Of a DNA stretch of 64,000 nt, positions 11,501 to 22,017 are shown piece by piece (within the stretch, counting starts at the first letter, position 1; each line of letters begins with the position of its first letter). Under the pieces are notes generated by a model. The model was not told the DNA's origin, did not search any database, and worked only from the letters and a program-made list of their open reading frames with translations. The stretch is from the NCBI GenBank assembly GCA_027559495.1, contig JAMXSV010000018.1, forward strand, positions 1,240,001 through 1,304,000. Reading direction: 5' to 3'. This DNA is from Aurifilum marmelostoma (taxonomy: Eukaryota > Ascomycota > Sordariomycetes > Diaporthales > Cryphonectriaceae). Made by a program: the position numbers and the translations under genes.

Positions 11501-12459
11501 GAAGATGAATATGTTGTATGCCTTCCCAGAACCTCGCCCATGCACTATCATTGCGCTGGCCGCCAATACACACATAGAGCTAATGGCAGAATGTATTGTA
11601 TGATGAGTAATCGCACGTAGTCCGTCATTCTAAGAAGCAATGTTCCATAGTCTGTGTAAGACACGGGCTCGTGGCTCACACCCAAATCAGACCACTGCAT
11701 GGACAATGCATCTCAATATGTGTCGATGCTGACTGCCATTCTGAGTATCCATGGCCCAGAAGCATCGAACAATTAATTTCAATGCTTCTATGGGTTATTC
11801 AGTGTATCATATAGGTTGCAGCTTCTTCATCGAGTCAAAAGAGCTGGCTGAGTCTTAGGTTTGTTGACCTGAGGGCTGTTCAATGCGGCCCGAGAATAAC
11901 ACTCCGTGCCAATGTAAGACAGATAGTGGCCGTTACAATTCCATCCCCAACGGAGTGGCAAGCTTTGAGTAAAAGATTGGAGAACCCCGAGCCTTATTTC
12001 GGTCTTAGGTACCACGTGACCAAGCCATCACAAGAATCGAACATTAACATGTCCGCCGCGTTTCAAAACAACTCGAGGCCACAGGAATAAATCCACCAAT
12101 TGTTTCTCTCTAACAACCATAGTCTGCATGGAACTAGGAATAGAATAGGCCAAGAACTGTTCTCAGACTAATAGCACAACGCCGAAAGAAAACCTTTGTG
12201 ACGATGTCTCGTGAGACCAAGCTCAGCAAATGATTACTCAGCGGTATACACAACGACTACATTTCTTCCACAGCTGAGGATAGACTGTCTGCCAGTGACG
12301 GAAAACATCTGGAAGCCTTCATATTCATAGTACAATATGCCTGATTGCTGATCCCACAAGGGATTACCGAGTCAGACGTCTCAACTATCAACCACAAACT
12401 CTCATATGTCAAGCCAACATGTATACTCCGCCCGAGCTCCCTCCAAGAGAACATGAACT
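8573..12459. other. 3.9 kb gene-poor stretch
   Basis: No reading frame longer than about 97 codons and no recognisable domain on either strand. Simple sequence includes a 16-base C run at 8811-8826, a short GT/GA tract at about 9076-9106, and a 7-bp hairpin at 9452-9475 (ATGGGTC...GACCCAT, 10-nt loop). Base composition alternates between neutral and AT-rich. The promoter of the Clr5 gene must lie in the first few hundred bases. No transposon protein remnants, terminal repeats or tRNA were recognised by eye. Confidence 0.45.
8811..8826. repeat. Poly-C tract (16 bases)
   Basis: Uninterrupted run of C upstream of the Clr5 gene. Such mononucleotide runs are length-variable and prone to sequencing error. 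Confidence 0.9.
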
Positions 12460-12662
12460 TTACTTTCCAGCGTTGCCGACATCGCAGCACTCAGCATCCC
12501 ACTCCTGGACATCACGGCCTGGACAACAACTTATGTGAGCAAGACGTCCTTCATCGGCTATTTCCTTTTGACGGTGAACTGACCTTCAGCGGGCACGCTG
12601 GGAGCAGCTGAGACAGCCACAAGGGACATCGCCAGGAGCGCAATGATAGACTTGAAGTACAT
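12460..12662 (-). CDS. Small secreted peptide, 45 residues, unknown function
   Basis: Two exons, 12662-12584 and 12518-12460, joined at GAAG|GTCAGT and CCAG|GC (65-nt intron), give a 45-residue peptide. Residues 1-20 form a clear signal peptide (MYFKSIIALLAMSLVAVSAA with an A-x-A cleavage site), leaving about 25 acidic residues with an adjacent Cys pair (DAECCDVG). Without splicing the frame ends in KRK after a few codons, which is also possible. A TATAAAG box lies on the same strand at 12784-12790, about 120 bp upstream of the ATG, supporting a real promoter. Size, secretion signal and Cys pair resemble small secreted effector-like or signalling peptides. No repeats or Kex2-flanked cores are present. 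No family is recognised. Confidence 0.55.
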
Positions 12663-13814
12663 TTTGACTTGGTAATGTCGTAGCTGATAAGAAGCTGGAG
12701 TTCTGCGGTTAATTGATTGTTGAGTTGCTTGAAGATCGATGATGAGAGGAATATTCTCGAAGACCAAGGCGAGGGGGTGTTGGCTTTATAAGTTCAAAAT
12801 GGGAGACTATTTGGATTCAACAGAATGCGGACTTTTGCCGCTGTTCCCCGAAGGATTACTCAATAGCCTGAGCGTTAAGCACCCCGCAGCTGTGCCACCT
12901 CAATGATGATCAGGAGTGCCGGCAACAGAAAACCGACTGCCACTAAAGTGTTCACACTGGTGATGCATGGACTCTATTCGATGTGGAAGATGGCCGCAGG
13001 TATCCAGTTCACGGTAGGGGAACGGGGTACCGGCTCCCATAGCCTTGGCCCCGCTAAATAATGGGGATGCAATTGTGTCTCAATGGTCAGATGGACTAGT
13101 ATGTGCATTAGGCGGCCAGAAGGACAAAGTGAAGGATCTCACGTGAATAGTTGGCGGAGCAATCTTGCCTCTATCTATGCTACATAATACAAATATCCCG
13201 GACAATAAGTTTCAACGTTGCACTACGCATTACAACATCCGATGATGCCGATATGCAGGTCAGCATGCACACAACCCGACGCCAGAGAAAGTGAGGCGAT
13301 CGGTTCAACGCCGAGGGAATGCCAACAAATGGAATGCTACATAGGCTTCTTGGAATCATTGAAACCGGATGGAATATGTATTTGACGTCTCAAAGGAATA
13401 CGTAGGGCCTCATAGATGAGCTGGCAGAAAAAAAGACACAATGTGTTCTGGTCTGACGAGTAACCAAAGTCGACACCTCAACGGATCAGACTACCTCGTG
13501 CTTACGTTTATGCAAATCTTCACAGTGCTGTGCCACCTCCGCATTCTAGCCTTGTTTGAATGATAAGTAACTGCAGGGGATGTATCAATAACTCATTTGG
13601 GTAGGTAAGAAGCGCGGGATAGAATCGGAGTTTTCCTTCCATCTCTTTGCCACCTTTGCTTTGCCCTTGTTTGATTTCCAGAGCCAGGTTCCACTAGACT
13701 CCTGTCCTTCCCGACGAGTGCTGGCCTTCTCAAAAAGCTAAGAGAAACAGAAAAGCCGAGTGGGAGAATAACTTCTCAGACACAATCATATCACTCGTCC
13801 TCACTGGAGTCACG
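12663..13814. other. Intergenic region between two divergent genes
   Basis: This holds the promoters of the small secreted peptide (minus) and the UstYa-like gene (plus). Apart from the TATA box at 12784-12790 I see no recognisable element or frame. Confidence 0.45.
12784..12790 (-). promoter_or_regulatory. TATA box of the small secreted peptide gene
   Basis: TATAAAG on the minus strand, about 120 bp before the start codon at 12662, in a promoter otherwise free of such motifs nearby. Confidence 0.45.
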
Positions 13815-14852
13815 ATGCCGCGTCATAACAAGGAGTACACTGCTGTGGACGAGGATGACACTGTCTGGTCCGAGGCAGACAGTGGTGAGAGCTTGTTGGA
13901 GAACCCACGCAAGCTCAAGTCACCTTCAAGGTTTCGGCCACACTGCAATATCGCTGCTTTAATATCTGCTTGTCTCCTTGTAGCTTTGATAGTCCCCGCT
14001 ACGATCCAGTGTACCATATGGTACGAGAGACGGGGGAGCAACGCCCCGAGATATCGGCCGGTCTTCTGTGAGTAATTCCTCAACCACCTCGGGAGCACAT
14101 GTGAGGTTCTCGCTAATTCTCCCAGCTCCTTTATACGATATCATGGACGTCCCAATCATTACCAAGTACGCCGACAACTCGCCAGCGCCAAACGCTTCAG
14201 ATCCAACGCACATCTACCGGCTGCCGCCTGGGCCTGAAGTCGATGCAGCATGGTCTCGGCTTGCTGCAGCCGATGGCATCTTTCCACTATCCTCGGAAGA
14301 TGTCGTCCGTATGGGAAAGGACCCCGCCTACACGGTGAAAGCGCCTCCATCATATGGCTTCCCCCGGAGAAGGACAATATGATGGGAATCGAGGCATTTC
14401 ACCAGCTGCACTGCCTCAATGCGCTGCGCAAGGCTCTGATCACCAATTATGACTACTACTGGGGTTCTACGTACGGCTTCGACCCCCCCATCACCTTCTC
14501 GCGCCATTTGAACCACTGCCTTGATATTCTACGGCAGCACCTCATGTGCCATGCCGACCTCGAGGCTTTCACCTTCATGTGGCGTGAGGGACAGGAGAAG
14601 CCGTATGCCGATTTTGGCATTCGCAAGACGTGCGTCGACTTTGACTACCTTCTCGAGTGGAACGAGGCGCATAGGGACCCTCGTCACGTTGAGCTCTGGG
14701 CGGCCATTGAGAAGCCGGAAGGCGTGCTGCAGCACGAGGCACCACCAGATCTGCCTGACACCCCTGAAAATGCGAAATGGACAGCGGATGGTAAGATGCC
14801 GCTGGGAACTATCCCTGGACTGGAGGGCAAAGATTACTGCCTTAGACAATAG
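13815..14852 (+). CDS. UstYa-family (DUF3328) membrane-anchored oxidase-like protein, apparent frameshift
   Basis: Exon 1 (13815-14067) and exon 2 (from 14126) join at TTCT|GTGAGT..CCCAG|CTCC. The N-terminus is charged, with one membrane helix at about residues 45-68, as in UstYa-type proteins. The lumenal part has the two family HxxHC motifs: HQLHC at about 14400 and HLNHC at about 14511, followed by ILRQHLMCHADLE. The reading phase changes between the first part (open to a TGA at 14380-14382) and the motif-bearing part (to TAG at 14850-14852). The family-like sequence crosses over exactly at the C run 14361-14365, as if one C were missing. No intron fits there. Family members catalyse oxidative cyclisation or related steps in fungal peptide (RiPP) and cyclochlorotine pathways. 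Here no precursor or partner enzymes are recognised nearby, so the pathway is unknown. It is either an assembly error or a pseudogene. Confidence 0.75.
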
Positions 14853-15568
14853 GGGACAATATGCATGATCTAACTGTCTTGGAGAGCGACTCGGCCGGTG
14901 GAGACTCACAGCATTTTGAACACACCGGATGCAGCCCAGAATGTGTATTGGACTTCGCCTCGTCAGGTTATAGAAGATCAGGGGATCGGGAGGGTTCTAG
15001 GACAATTCCTTCACACCCAAATTGATCAAGATTTTGTGGGATATAATATTGGCGGGTCTTCTAGCTATGTGCAACGGAGCTGGAGGCCACGAGCATGTAT
15101 TCTAGATGACAAGGAGATCTATGCCTTTGACCGAGTTGCCTAGGATAAAATCAGGAATAAAGGTCATCTTTTCTCCGCAAACACGGAAGTGAAGAATTAC
15201 CTACTGTCACACCACCTTCTCCCCCTCACTATTTACAGATGTGTGAAGAAACATCACCCGTACCATCTCATGCGCATCGTGGGCCACGGGCTTTGCCGTG
15301 GTGATATTGGTAGTGGCGAGAAAATCCCAACCGACCACCTTCCTAGCACAAAGACGTGTCTCAATCTTGTGATGTATGTTGATCCATTTTCAAGGCACTC
15401 AGGTCGCTGCTTCTCTAGATGGAACCCTCTCACATTCACGATTGCGGCTCAATCACGACTCTTGAGAAGCCTGGCGCACGCTGCATGTACACGCGTATGG
15501 TGCGGTCAATTGTTGTCAACTCATATGGGAATTATTTCAGCCTGTAGAGTTTCACATCATCTGAATTC

Positions 15569-15901
15569 ATGACCAACAAGTCAGTTGCTTTTGAGATTGG
15601 GGATTACAGATTCATCAAACGCATAATACCAATTGGCCCAGCCTTGGAGTTCTTCGATCGAATTTGGCAGCACAACCTGTTGGGTCTAACAACCAGGGTG
15701 CCTATCGAAATTTTGTCCCTCCTCTATCTAGTGGTGCTGCTTAGGACGCAAATGATTTCTTCTTTGTCAGAGGGCTTGTCTACCGTTGATAAACAAACTC
15801 TCGAGGAAGTCTATGTAGCCACTTTTGGAATGGAGGAAATGATTACACTGTGCCGAGGTTTGAAGACCATTGTAAAAGCTCATCCCCGTTTGAAATATTG
15901 A
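15569..15901 (+). CDS. Uncharacterised 110-codon open frame, doubtful
   Basis: A single plus-strand frame starts with ATG at 15569 and ends with TGA at 15899-15901. The translation has balanced composition and a helix-rich middle (EILSLLYLVVLLRTQ), but no motif is recognised. No splice signals or overlapping conserved features support it. It may be a fragment of a decayed gene or chance; length alone does not decide. Confidence 0.2.
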   Translation: MTNKSVAFEIGDYRFIKRIIPIGPALEFFDRIWQHNLLGLTTRVPIEILSLLYLVVLLRTQMISSLSEGLSTVDKQTLEEVYVATFGMEEMITLCRGLKTIVKAHPRLKY

Positions 15902-16249
15902 GATTACAGCCGAAGACCACTCAATGCGATATGATGGTAAGTTACGTAGGGTAGTCATCGGCCACTAATTAATTCACAATGCATACATGGTCATACAGAC
16001 TCTAAACTCTTCAAATGGCAACAACCTGGCCCATGTTTAATCTTAGATATGGGGCAGTCTACTTGAACGAGTTCCATATTGATAGCCATCAGTATCACAC
16101 TCACATGAATGTCTATCAAAAGCAACGACGCTTGTTTGGGTTATCATCTAAAGCTATCTACTTTGCGGTCTCCTCACCTCATGACCAATCTCATTCCGAG
16201 TTCATCCCATCAACAGCATTTATGGCAGGCTCACATGCAATTTTCAAAA

Positions 16250-16642
16250 TTAGCTACCATTGATTACTAGTCGATGAACTTTACCTGAGCAGCGTTGTAT
16301 CATCATTCCATGTGACGCTAGACTCGATGATGCAACCGAATGCTGTAGGCTAAAGCAAACAGCAGGGAGAGGGACTTGTGCGGCATGCTGTTCAAATAGC
16401 ATGTCAGACGTTGGATTACATTGACGAAAGCTTGACATAAGACCACAGGAGGAAGAAGAGTTCAATATATTCACTAGAGATTGTTTGCTGGCATTGACTA
16501 CGTACGGAGCAAGGGTGTTTCCGCTTGTGAGAAAGTTTAGCTTGCAATAATATGACGAAGACCCAATTACCTGCAGGGTAAGTATGACATTAGTAAACGA
16601 GGTAATACGCACTGCGTGATACAAGGCGTGAAGCCTCCATCA
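16250..16642 (-). pseudogene. Possible 3' remnant of a decayed gene with an intron-like segment
   Basis: The minus strand is open from about 16642 to a stop at 16250-16252. Inside it, about 16573-16614, lies a 42-nt segment with GTGCGT donor, TACTAATG branch-like sequence and CTGCAG acceptor, in frame with or without removal. The downstream part is Ser/Cys-rich (for example LVNILNSSSSCGLMSS). No start codon or domain is recognised, so if it is genic it is the 3' part of a broken gene. Confidence 0.22.
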
Positions 16643-18629
16643 AGGATTTTGAGCAGCATTGGTTCTGTCAATGTCCTACGAAAGCATTGCATAGTACCTA
16701 TTAGAGCAGATGCTGGTATGCTCCGTCAGGGCCTTGATTTTGGAGAAAGATGGGAGTGCCCGTATAACTGGTAGTAGATCACCGAGACCAGTTCCCTTGG
16801 AGATCGGACCAAGTAAAGAAGATCAAGTGTTAAATCCAGACAGTCAGGAGATTTCTCTCCTCACTCACCTTTTGCAGAAGAACAAAGAGGAAACAGACGG
16901 CCATCTGGGTCAGACCACCCGCACGTAGCCCCTCAATGGAATCAGAGACCCTGGTTCAAGGACAGGGATTTTACATTGTCAGCCGCCCAGAAAAACATGA
17001 TGAGTTCCAAGGGGATCAAGACGATATTTCTAAGATCTGCCATGCTGAATTCATGACAGTTTTTCGGAGTTGCGGTGGATAGAACGAAATGCGACAAGCC
17101 GATGGGGCGTACGTGACGTTTATGAGCTGTTCAAAGGCGAGGGCAAGCCACAGGCGCGCTAGAGGTTTGAGCCCCATCTTCCCCGCAAATGGAAAGGTGG
17201 CTCGCGGTTCCTTGAGTATGTAGCTTTGTGGAGGCGCCACGCAAGTACAGCCCCTCCACAGGGTGCTGCAGTAGTACATGAGGAGACCACGGCCAACCAC
17301 TCATCAAGGGGAGGGTTCACCACCAGGGCCGGGTACAAAAGGCCGGCTGATTCCCCCCCCCTTGAGCATGTCCCGTTTCTGGGGCCACACCCTCACATAG
17401 TACACACAGCCTTATGCCACCAGCATGCACCACCGCCTGTGCTCGGTCCAGATCGTCTTAGACATGGATTGAGGTTACTGCATCTCATTAACTGTTACAC
17501 AATATTGATGACCTTTTCCCGGCGTTTAGGGTGACGACGGCGCCAGGTATCTCTTGACCAAAGTCAGTCTCATAGCACCTTTCATCGAGGTTATTGTTTC
17601 CTTTTCTTGTGTCTCCATTCCCTACTCCATCTTGGGTTGATGATCTTGGATATCAAAGTAAGCGAGATTCCTTTGGTCTTTTGTCTTGCCGTCTCAAAGT
17701 GGCATTGATGCCTGGACTCACAACATGACTCTCTTTCGACCTCTCAGAGAATGGCACTGCCTATCTGCCCTTGACTTTCTATGCCATAAGAAATAGCCAC
17801 CACTAACATGAATAAGATTTCCTGAATTCCGAATACAACGGTCTAATCCAAGGAGAAAATAAACACCTTGAGTTGTCGATTACTACTTCTCAGCTCCATT
17901 TTCTATCGACCCCCCAATCGCCAGTTCACCCCGTCACAGCCTGCCCCACCTCAACTCTCTCGTTGTCCCACGTCATTGGATCTTTCAACCCAGGGCTTGC
18001 TTTTGGCTGCCGACCTTACAGACGCGCTAGCATCGACCCCCCTGCAAGGGCGCGCACCTGGCCCAAGCTCCTCCATTCTTGGGCTACACCTCGCAAATAG
18101 CTGCTTGCGCGACCTCGGTCTCGCTCCCACACGCTCTCCCCCATCACCACCACAACTTTCATCCTCGCAAGTACTAGCTACCACGCCTCGCAAAAGCACC
18201 GTGGCCTCTCTCTCAAGTCGGATCCTCATGTGCATCTTGTCTCAGAGGATCCAGCATACTTTCAAATTAACGCCATCAGCGGCAATGGGAAGATCAAGCG
18301 CCACCAACTCAGTCTTGCGACCAAGCCAACACGACCTGAGCCTGGAATAGCTTCTCCCTGCCATTCTCGTGAGCCTACTATTCCCTTAACCCCTCCCTGC
18401 TGCTTGACCTTCTCTCTCCATGCCTCCGTGTTCTACCCTCGCATCCTGGCTGCCGACCTATGCCTGGTCATCCAGAAGTTCCCTTGTTGCACCATAAAAC
18501 GCAAGGCCATCATCTTTGATATTTGCGGTCTTGTCGCCCGCACTGGCTGAGCTAACTCCCTTGCGCTCAAATGCAGAAGCCCCGAACCTCAAACAACCTC
18601 CGTCGTCCTGCCACCGACCACCACCCAGA

Positions 18630-21059
18630 ATGAGCGAGCCCATCTCTCTGGGTGCCCACCTCCGGTATCCTATCACTATCTCCAGGCTTGTCGCCCAGCC
18701 CGGAGATGACCTCCAGAAGGGCTCCACTGCCATGGAGTACTCCTTCAAGTGGATCAAGGAGGTGGGCGACTCGATCACTGGCGACACATGGGAGGAAGAA
18801 CAGACCACCATCTCCTCCTGGGGCTCGCCCGTAGAGGGAAAGCTGAAGGAGTGGAAGATTCGTGTTGGCGACGTAATACACGGCGACAAGCCCTGTGTGG
18901 TCGTCGAGGAGGCCTGTCAGCATCCTATCCAAATCTCAGGCCTCTGTGCGATATGTGGCAAGGACATGACCGAGATCGACTGGAGCACCGAGCGTGCAGA
19001 GACCGAGCGCGCACCCATCAACATGACGCACGACCAGACAGGCCTGACCGTCAGCCGCCAGCAGGCCCTCAAGGTCGAGACGGAGCTGCAGCACCGGCTC
19101 CTCGAGCAGAGGAAGCTGAGCCTGGTGGTTGATCTCGACCAGACCATCATACATGCCTGCATTGACCCGACCGTCGGCGAGTGGCAGAAAGACCCGACCA
19201 ACCCCAACTACGAGGCAATCAGGGATGTGCGGAGCTTCCAGCTCGAGGACGACGGCCCGCGCGGTGTCGCGAGCGGCTGCTACTACTACATCAAGATGCG
19301 CCCCGGCCTGCGCGAGTTTCTCGAACACGTCTCTCAGCTCTTTGAGCTTCATGTCTACACCATGGGCACAAGGGCATACGCCATGAACATTGCCAAGATC
19401 GTCGACCCGGACCAGAAGCTGTTTGGCAACCGGGTCATCAGCCGCGACGAGAACGGCAACATGACCGCCAAGAGCCTGCAGCGCCTCTTCCCCGTCTCGA
19501 CCAACATGGTAGTCATCATAGATGACCGCGCCGACGTGTGGCCCAAGAACCGCCCGAACCTGATCAAGGTTGTGCCCTACGACTTCTTCAAGGGCGTGGG
19601 TGATATTAACTCCAGCTTCTTGCCGAAGCGCGAGGACCAGCTATCGGCCGACAAGCCCGCCCCGAACGGGAGCCCACCCGCTGCCGCCGCAGGTGGGGCA
19701 GCTGACGATTCGTCCAAGACGTCGGCCCTGGAGGGGCTGGCGGGCATGAGCAGCGGAGACGATGCAGCACTGCTCAGGCTGCAACAGGAGGAACAAGAGC
19801 GCACGCTCGAGAAACAGCTGCAGGACCGGCCGCTGCTGCACATGCAGGAGCAGCTAGACAAGGAGGACGAGGACGCCGAGAAGGCGGGCCAGGAAAACCA
19901 GCCGCCAGCGGGCGAGGAAGCGACACCGCCCCACCACCGGCACCAGGTGCTCCTGGACGACGACTCCGAACTTAGATACCTCGAGCACCACCTGACGACG
20001 CTGCACTCCAAATACTACGAGGCCTACGACTCACATAGCAGCGAGGACGAGATACCCGATGTGGGCGAGGTGCTCGACGAGCTCAAGGCCGAGGTCCTGC
20101 GCGGCACCAAGATCGTGCTCAGTGGTCTTGTGCCGCTTGGGATGGACGTGTACCGGTCCGAGGTCGGCATGCAGGTTCTGAGCTTTGGAGCAGACCTGCG
20201 TACAAGGATCGACCCCGACATCACTCATCTTGTCATCAGCAGCAGCCGGCCCAGGACCCAAAAGGTCCGTCAAGCTGCCAAGATCCCCACCATCAAGATT
20301 GTCAACCAGGATTGGCTGCAGGACTCCATCAGCCAGTGGGAAGAGCTGGACGAGACCGCATACATAGTAGATGTACACCCAGCCGACCGTAACGCACCGA
20401 TTCACCTCCATATACCCGGCAGGGCGCCATCGCAGGGCTTGACCGACCAGGACACCAAGCGCGTCGAGGCCGATGAGGACGATCTCGACGATAGCGGAGA
20501 CGAGCAGGAGAATGACGTTCCCGACGACCTGCGCAGTCCTATCGAGGAGGACCTCAAGGGATTCGACTTTGAAGAGGTGGACCAGGAGCTTGCCGAATTC
20601 CTAGCCGAAGACTCGGAGGACGAGAGCCAGGCCGACGGCGAGACCAACACGGCTGGCGACGAGTCAGACAACGAGAGCAGCAAGTCGGAGGCGACAACCA
20701 GCAGCAGGCATCTAAACGGTCTGTCGCCTGGCTCAAAACGCACACATGACCAGGCAGACGATGAGCCGGACAACCACACGCCAGAGGCTGGCACGTCAGC
20801 GCTGTCCAAGAGGCTGAGGATATCCAAATCACGCGGTGGTTCTAGCCTACGGATGTCTGCCAAGACGGACTCGGAGGACGCCGAGCTGCCAGACCCGGAG
20901 CTCCCGAATGGCGCTGACGATGGCGAGGAGGAGGTGGTCCTACTCAAGAGCGAGGAGGCTAATGACGACTTCGACCCAGATGGCGATAACCTCGAGGCAG
21001 ACCTGATGGCAGAGCTGGACCGGGAGGAGGAGGAGGCGGCCCTCGCGGACAAGGGCTAG
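18630..21059 (+). CDS. fcp1: RNA polymerase II CTD phosphatase Fcp1
   Basis: Intronless gene for 809 residues, starting at ATG 18630 (MSEPISLG); the frame is open further upstream but only through leader-like Pro/Ser codons. Order of parts: an N-terminal lipoyl-like fold (about 1-95), a CAICGKDM Cys pair near 106-109, then the FCP homology phosphatase domain with the catalytic DLDQT (168-172) and IIDDRADVW (about 297-305). An acidic Glu/Gln-rich linker follows, then a BRCT domain (about 485-583) and a strongly acidic C-terminal tail that in yeast binds TFIIF. The enzyme removes Ser2 phosphates (and others) from the Rpb1 C-terminal heptads in the nucleus so that RNA polymerase II can be recycled. 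The catalytic residues and domain order are intact and the length is normal for filamentous fungi. Confidence 0.97.
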   Translation: MSEPISLGAHLRYPITISRLVAQPGDDLQKGSTAMEYSFKWIKEVGDSITGDTWEEEQTTISSWGSPVEGKLKEWKIRVGDVIHGDKPCVVVEEACQHPIQISGLCAICGKDMTEIDWSTERAETERAPINMTHDQTGLTVSRQQALKVETELQHRLLEQRKLSLVVDLDQTIIHACIDPTVGEWQKDPTNPNYEAIRDVRSFQLEDDGPRGVASGCYYYIKMRPGLREFLEHVSQLFELHVYTMGTRAYAMNIAKIVDPDQKLFGNRVISRDENGNMTAKSLQRLFPVSTNMVVIIDDRADVWPKNRPNLIKVVPYDFFKGVGDINSSFLPKREDQLSADKPAPNGSPPAAAAGGAADDSSKTSALEGLAGMSSGDDAALLRLQQEEQERTLEKQLQDRPLLHMQEQLDKEDEDAEKAGQENQPPAGEEATPPHHRHQVLLDDDSELRYLEHHLTTLHSKYYEAYDSHSSEDEIPDVGEVLDELKAEVLRGTKIVLSGLVPLGMDVYRSEVGMQVLSFGADLRTRIDPDITHLVISSSRPRTQKVRQAAKIPTIKIVNQDWLQDSISQWEELDETAYIVDVHPADRNAPIHLHIPGRAPSQGLTDQDTKRVEADEDDLDDSGDEQENDVPDDLRSPIEEDLKGFDFEEVDQELAEFLAEDSEDESQADGETNTAGDESDNESSKSEATTSSRHLNGLSPGSKRTHDQADDEPDNHTPEAGTSALSKRLRISKSRGGSSLRMSAKTDSEDAELPDPELPNGADDGEEEVVLLKSEEANDDFDPDGDNLEADLMAELDREEEEAALADKG

Positions 21060-22017
21060 ATACAATTTCGCACTCCTGGGCCACAACGATATATGGTAGC
21101 GGTAACTGGATATGTACTGCATGCATGTCTGCCTTTGCATGGTGAGGACGGGGCACGGCGTTCAGAGGGTCGGTGGCGTGATTATCGGGTAGCGAGTGTC
21201 TTAGCAAGCGTGATTGAATTAGAAAAGTACCGATTTGTGAAATGTCTTCTGTGCTGGATGTCTGACTTGTCTTGAGGTACAGAACTACCTACACTCTGGT
21301 ATGGTGACTTGGCCTGAAGCGCGTGTGATCTGATGGCTCCCGACCCTAGTTTGTGTGGTCATGATAGAAGAGCCCGTCAGGCACTGCAGTGAGGCCACTT
21401 GCTTTCGACTCCCCCCGCTCCCCCCTTCTTTCTTCTCCCCTCTTCTCTATCCACACTTTCATATCTATTCCGCCTCCCTTCTATATTCTTCTTCTTCTTT
21501 CCTCCCGTATTTCTTTCTTTTCCTCTCTTTTTTCTTTTCTCTTTTCCCTTCTCCCTCCCCCCCCCCCCTCCATTCACATATGATGTGTCCATCCCTCCTG
21601 GTTGCACTATCCAACCACAATCACCCCACTTTCCTGCACCCGGCAGATCGAATCTCCACCCCAACATCCCTGCACAGTTTTGGGCGTATTACATAATCTC
21701 CCAAAGCTCGTCCGACCAACCTCCAAGCTCGAATAACCAAGCAACTGCGACGCAGAGCCGATTGAGCGATACCTGCAAAGCGCACCTTTCATCCATCCTC
21801 CAACCCGCCAAACCACGACTACAGAACGTGCTCCGCCGATTCCGATCCCTGCCGGGCTCAATTGTACAGATCCCGGGTGCAGCAGAACCCTAGGACAGAA
21901 GACAAACGAGGGGGGGCCGAGGACGAAAAGAAAACAAGGGCGAATAATCGAATAGACGTCCGTCGGGCATCCGAGGCCGACGAATAGCGATCGGATACAC
22001 ACACATTTTTGCCCATC
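21060..22017. other. Intergenic region with a pyrimidine-rich tract
   Basis: Contains the fcp1 3' end and the promoter of the NDUFA13 homologue. From about 21410 to 21575 the plus strand is almost pure C/T (TTCTTCTT, TTTTCTTTTC, then a C run at about 21558-21569), a typical fungal core-promoter tract. Long frames here are low-complexity Pro/Ser/Phe artefacts of that tract. Confidence 0.55.

Larger units (their letters stand above)
14853..18629. other. Gene-poor stretch and Fcp1 leader
   Basis: Between the UstYa-like gene and fcp1 no complete gene is supported. A 110-codon plus-strand frame (15569-15901) and an open minus-strand frame (16250-16624) are listed separately as possible relics. 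From about 17870 the plus strand becomes C/T-rich with many CCAC/TCTC runs and several long, non-homologous frames, which looks like the promoter and 5' leader of fcp1. Confidence 0.45.

Noticed and set aside
12460..12662. Idea that the small peptide is a dikaritin-type RiPP precursor
   Set aside because: No repeated core sequences and no Kex2-type Lys-Arg sites between repeats; kept only as a speculative neighbourhood note.
17868..18350. 160-codon plus-strand frame upstream of fcp1
   Set aside because: Pro/Ser/Leu-rich translation of a C/T-rich leader; an equally long frame exists in other phases and no domain is seen.
20402..21052. Long Ser-rich minus-strand frame of about 216 codons
   Set aside because: Mirror of the acidic, GAC/GAG-rich tail of fcp1 on the opposite strand; such antisense Ser-rich frames arise from codon bias.
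21355..21893. Several overlapping frames in both strands before the NDUFA13 gene
   Set aside because: Artefacts of an almost pure pyrimidine tract, giving Pro/Phe/Ser or Lys/Gly/Arg repeats only.
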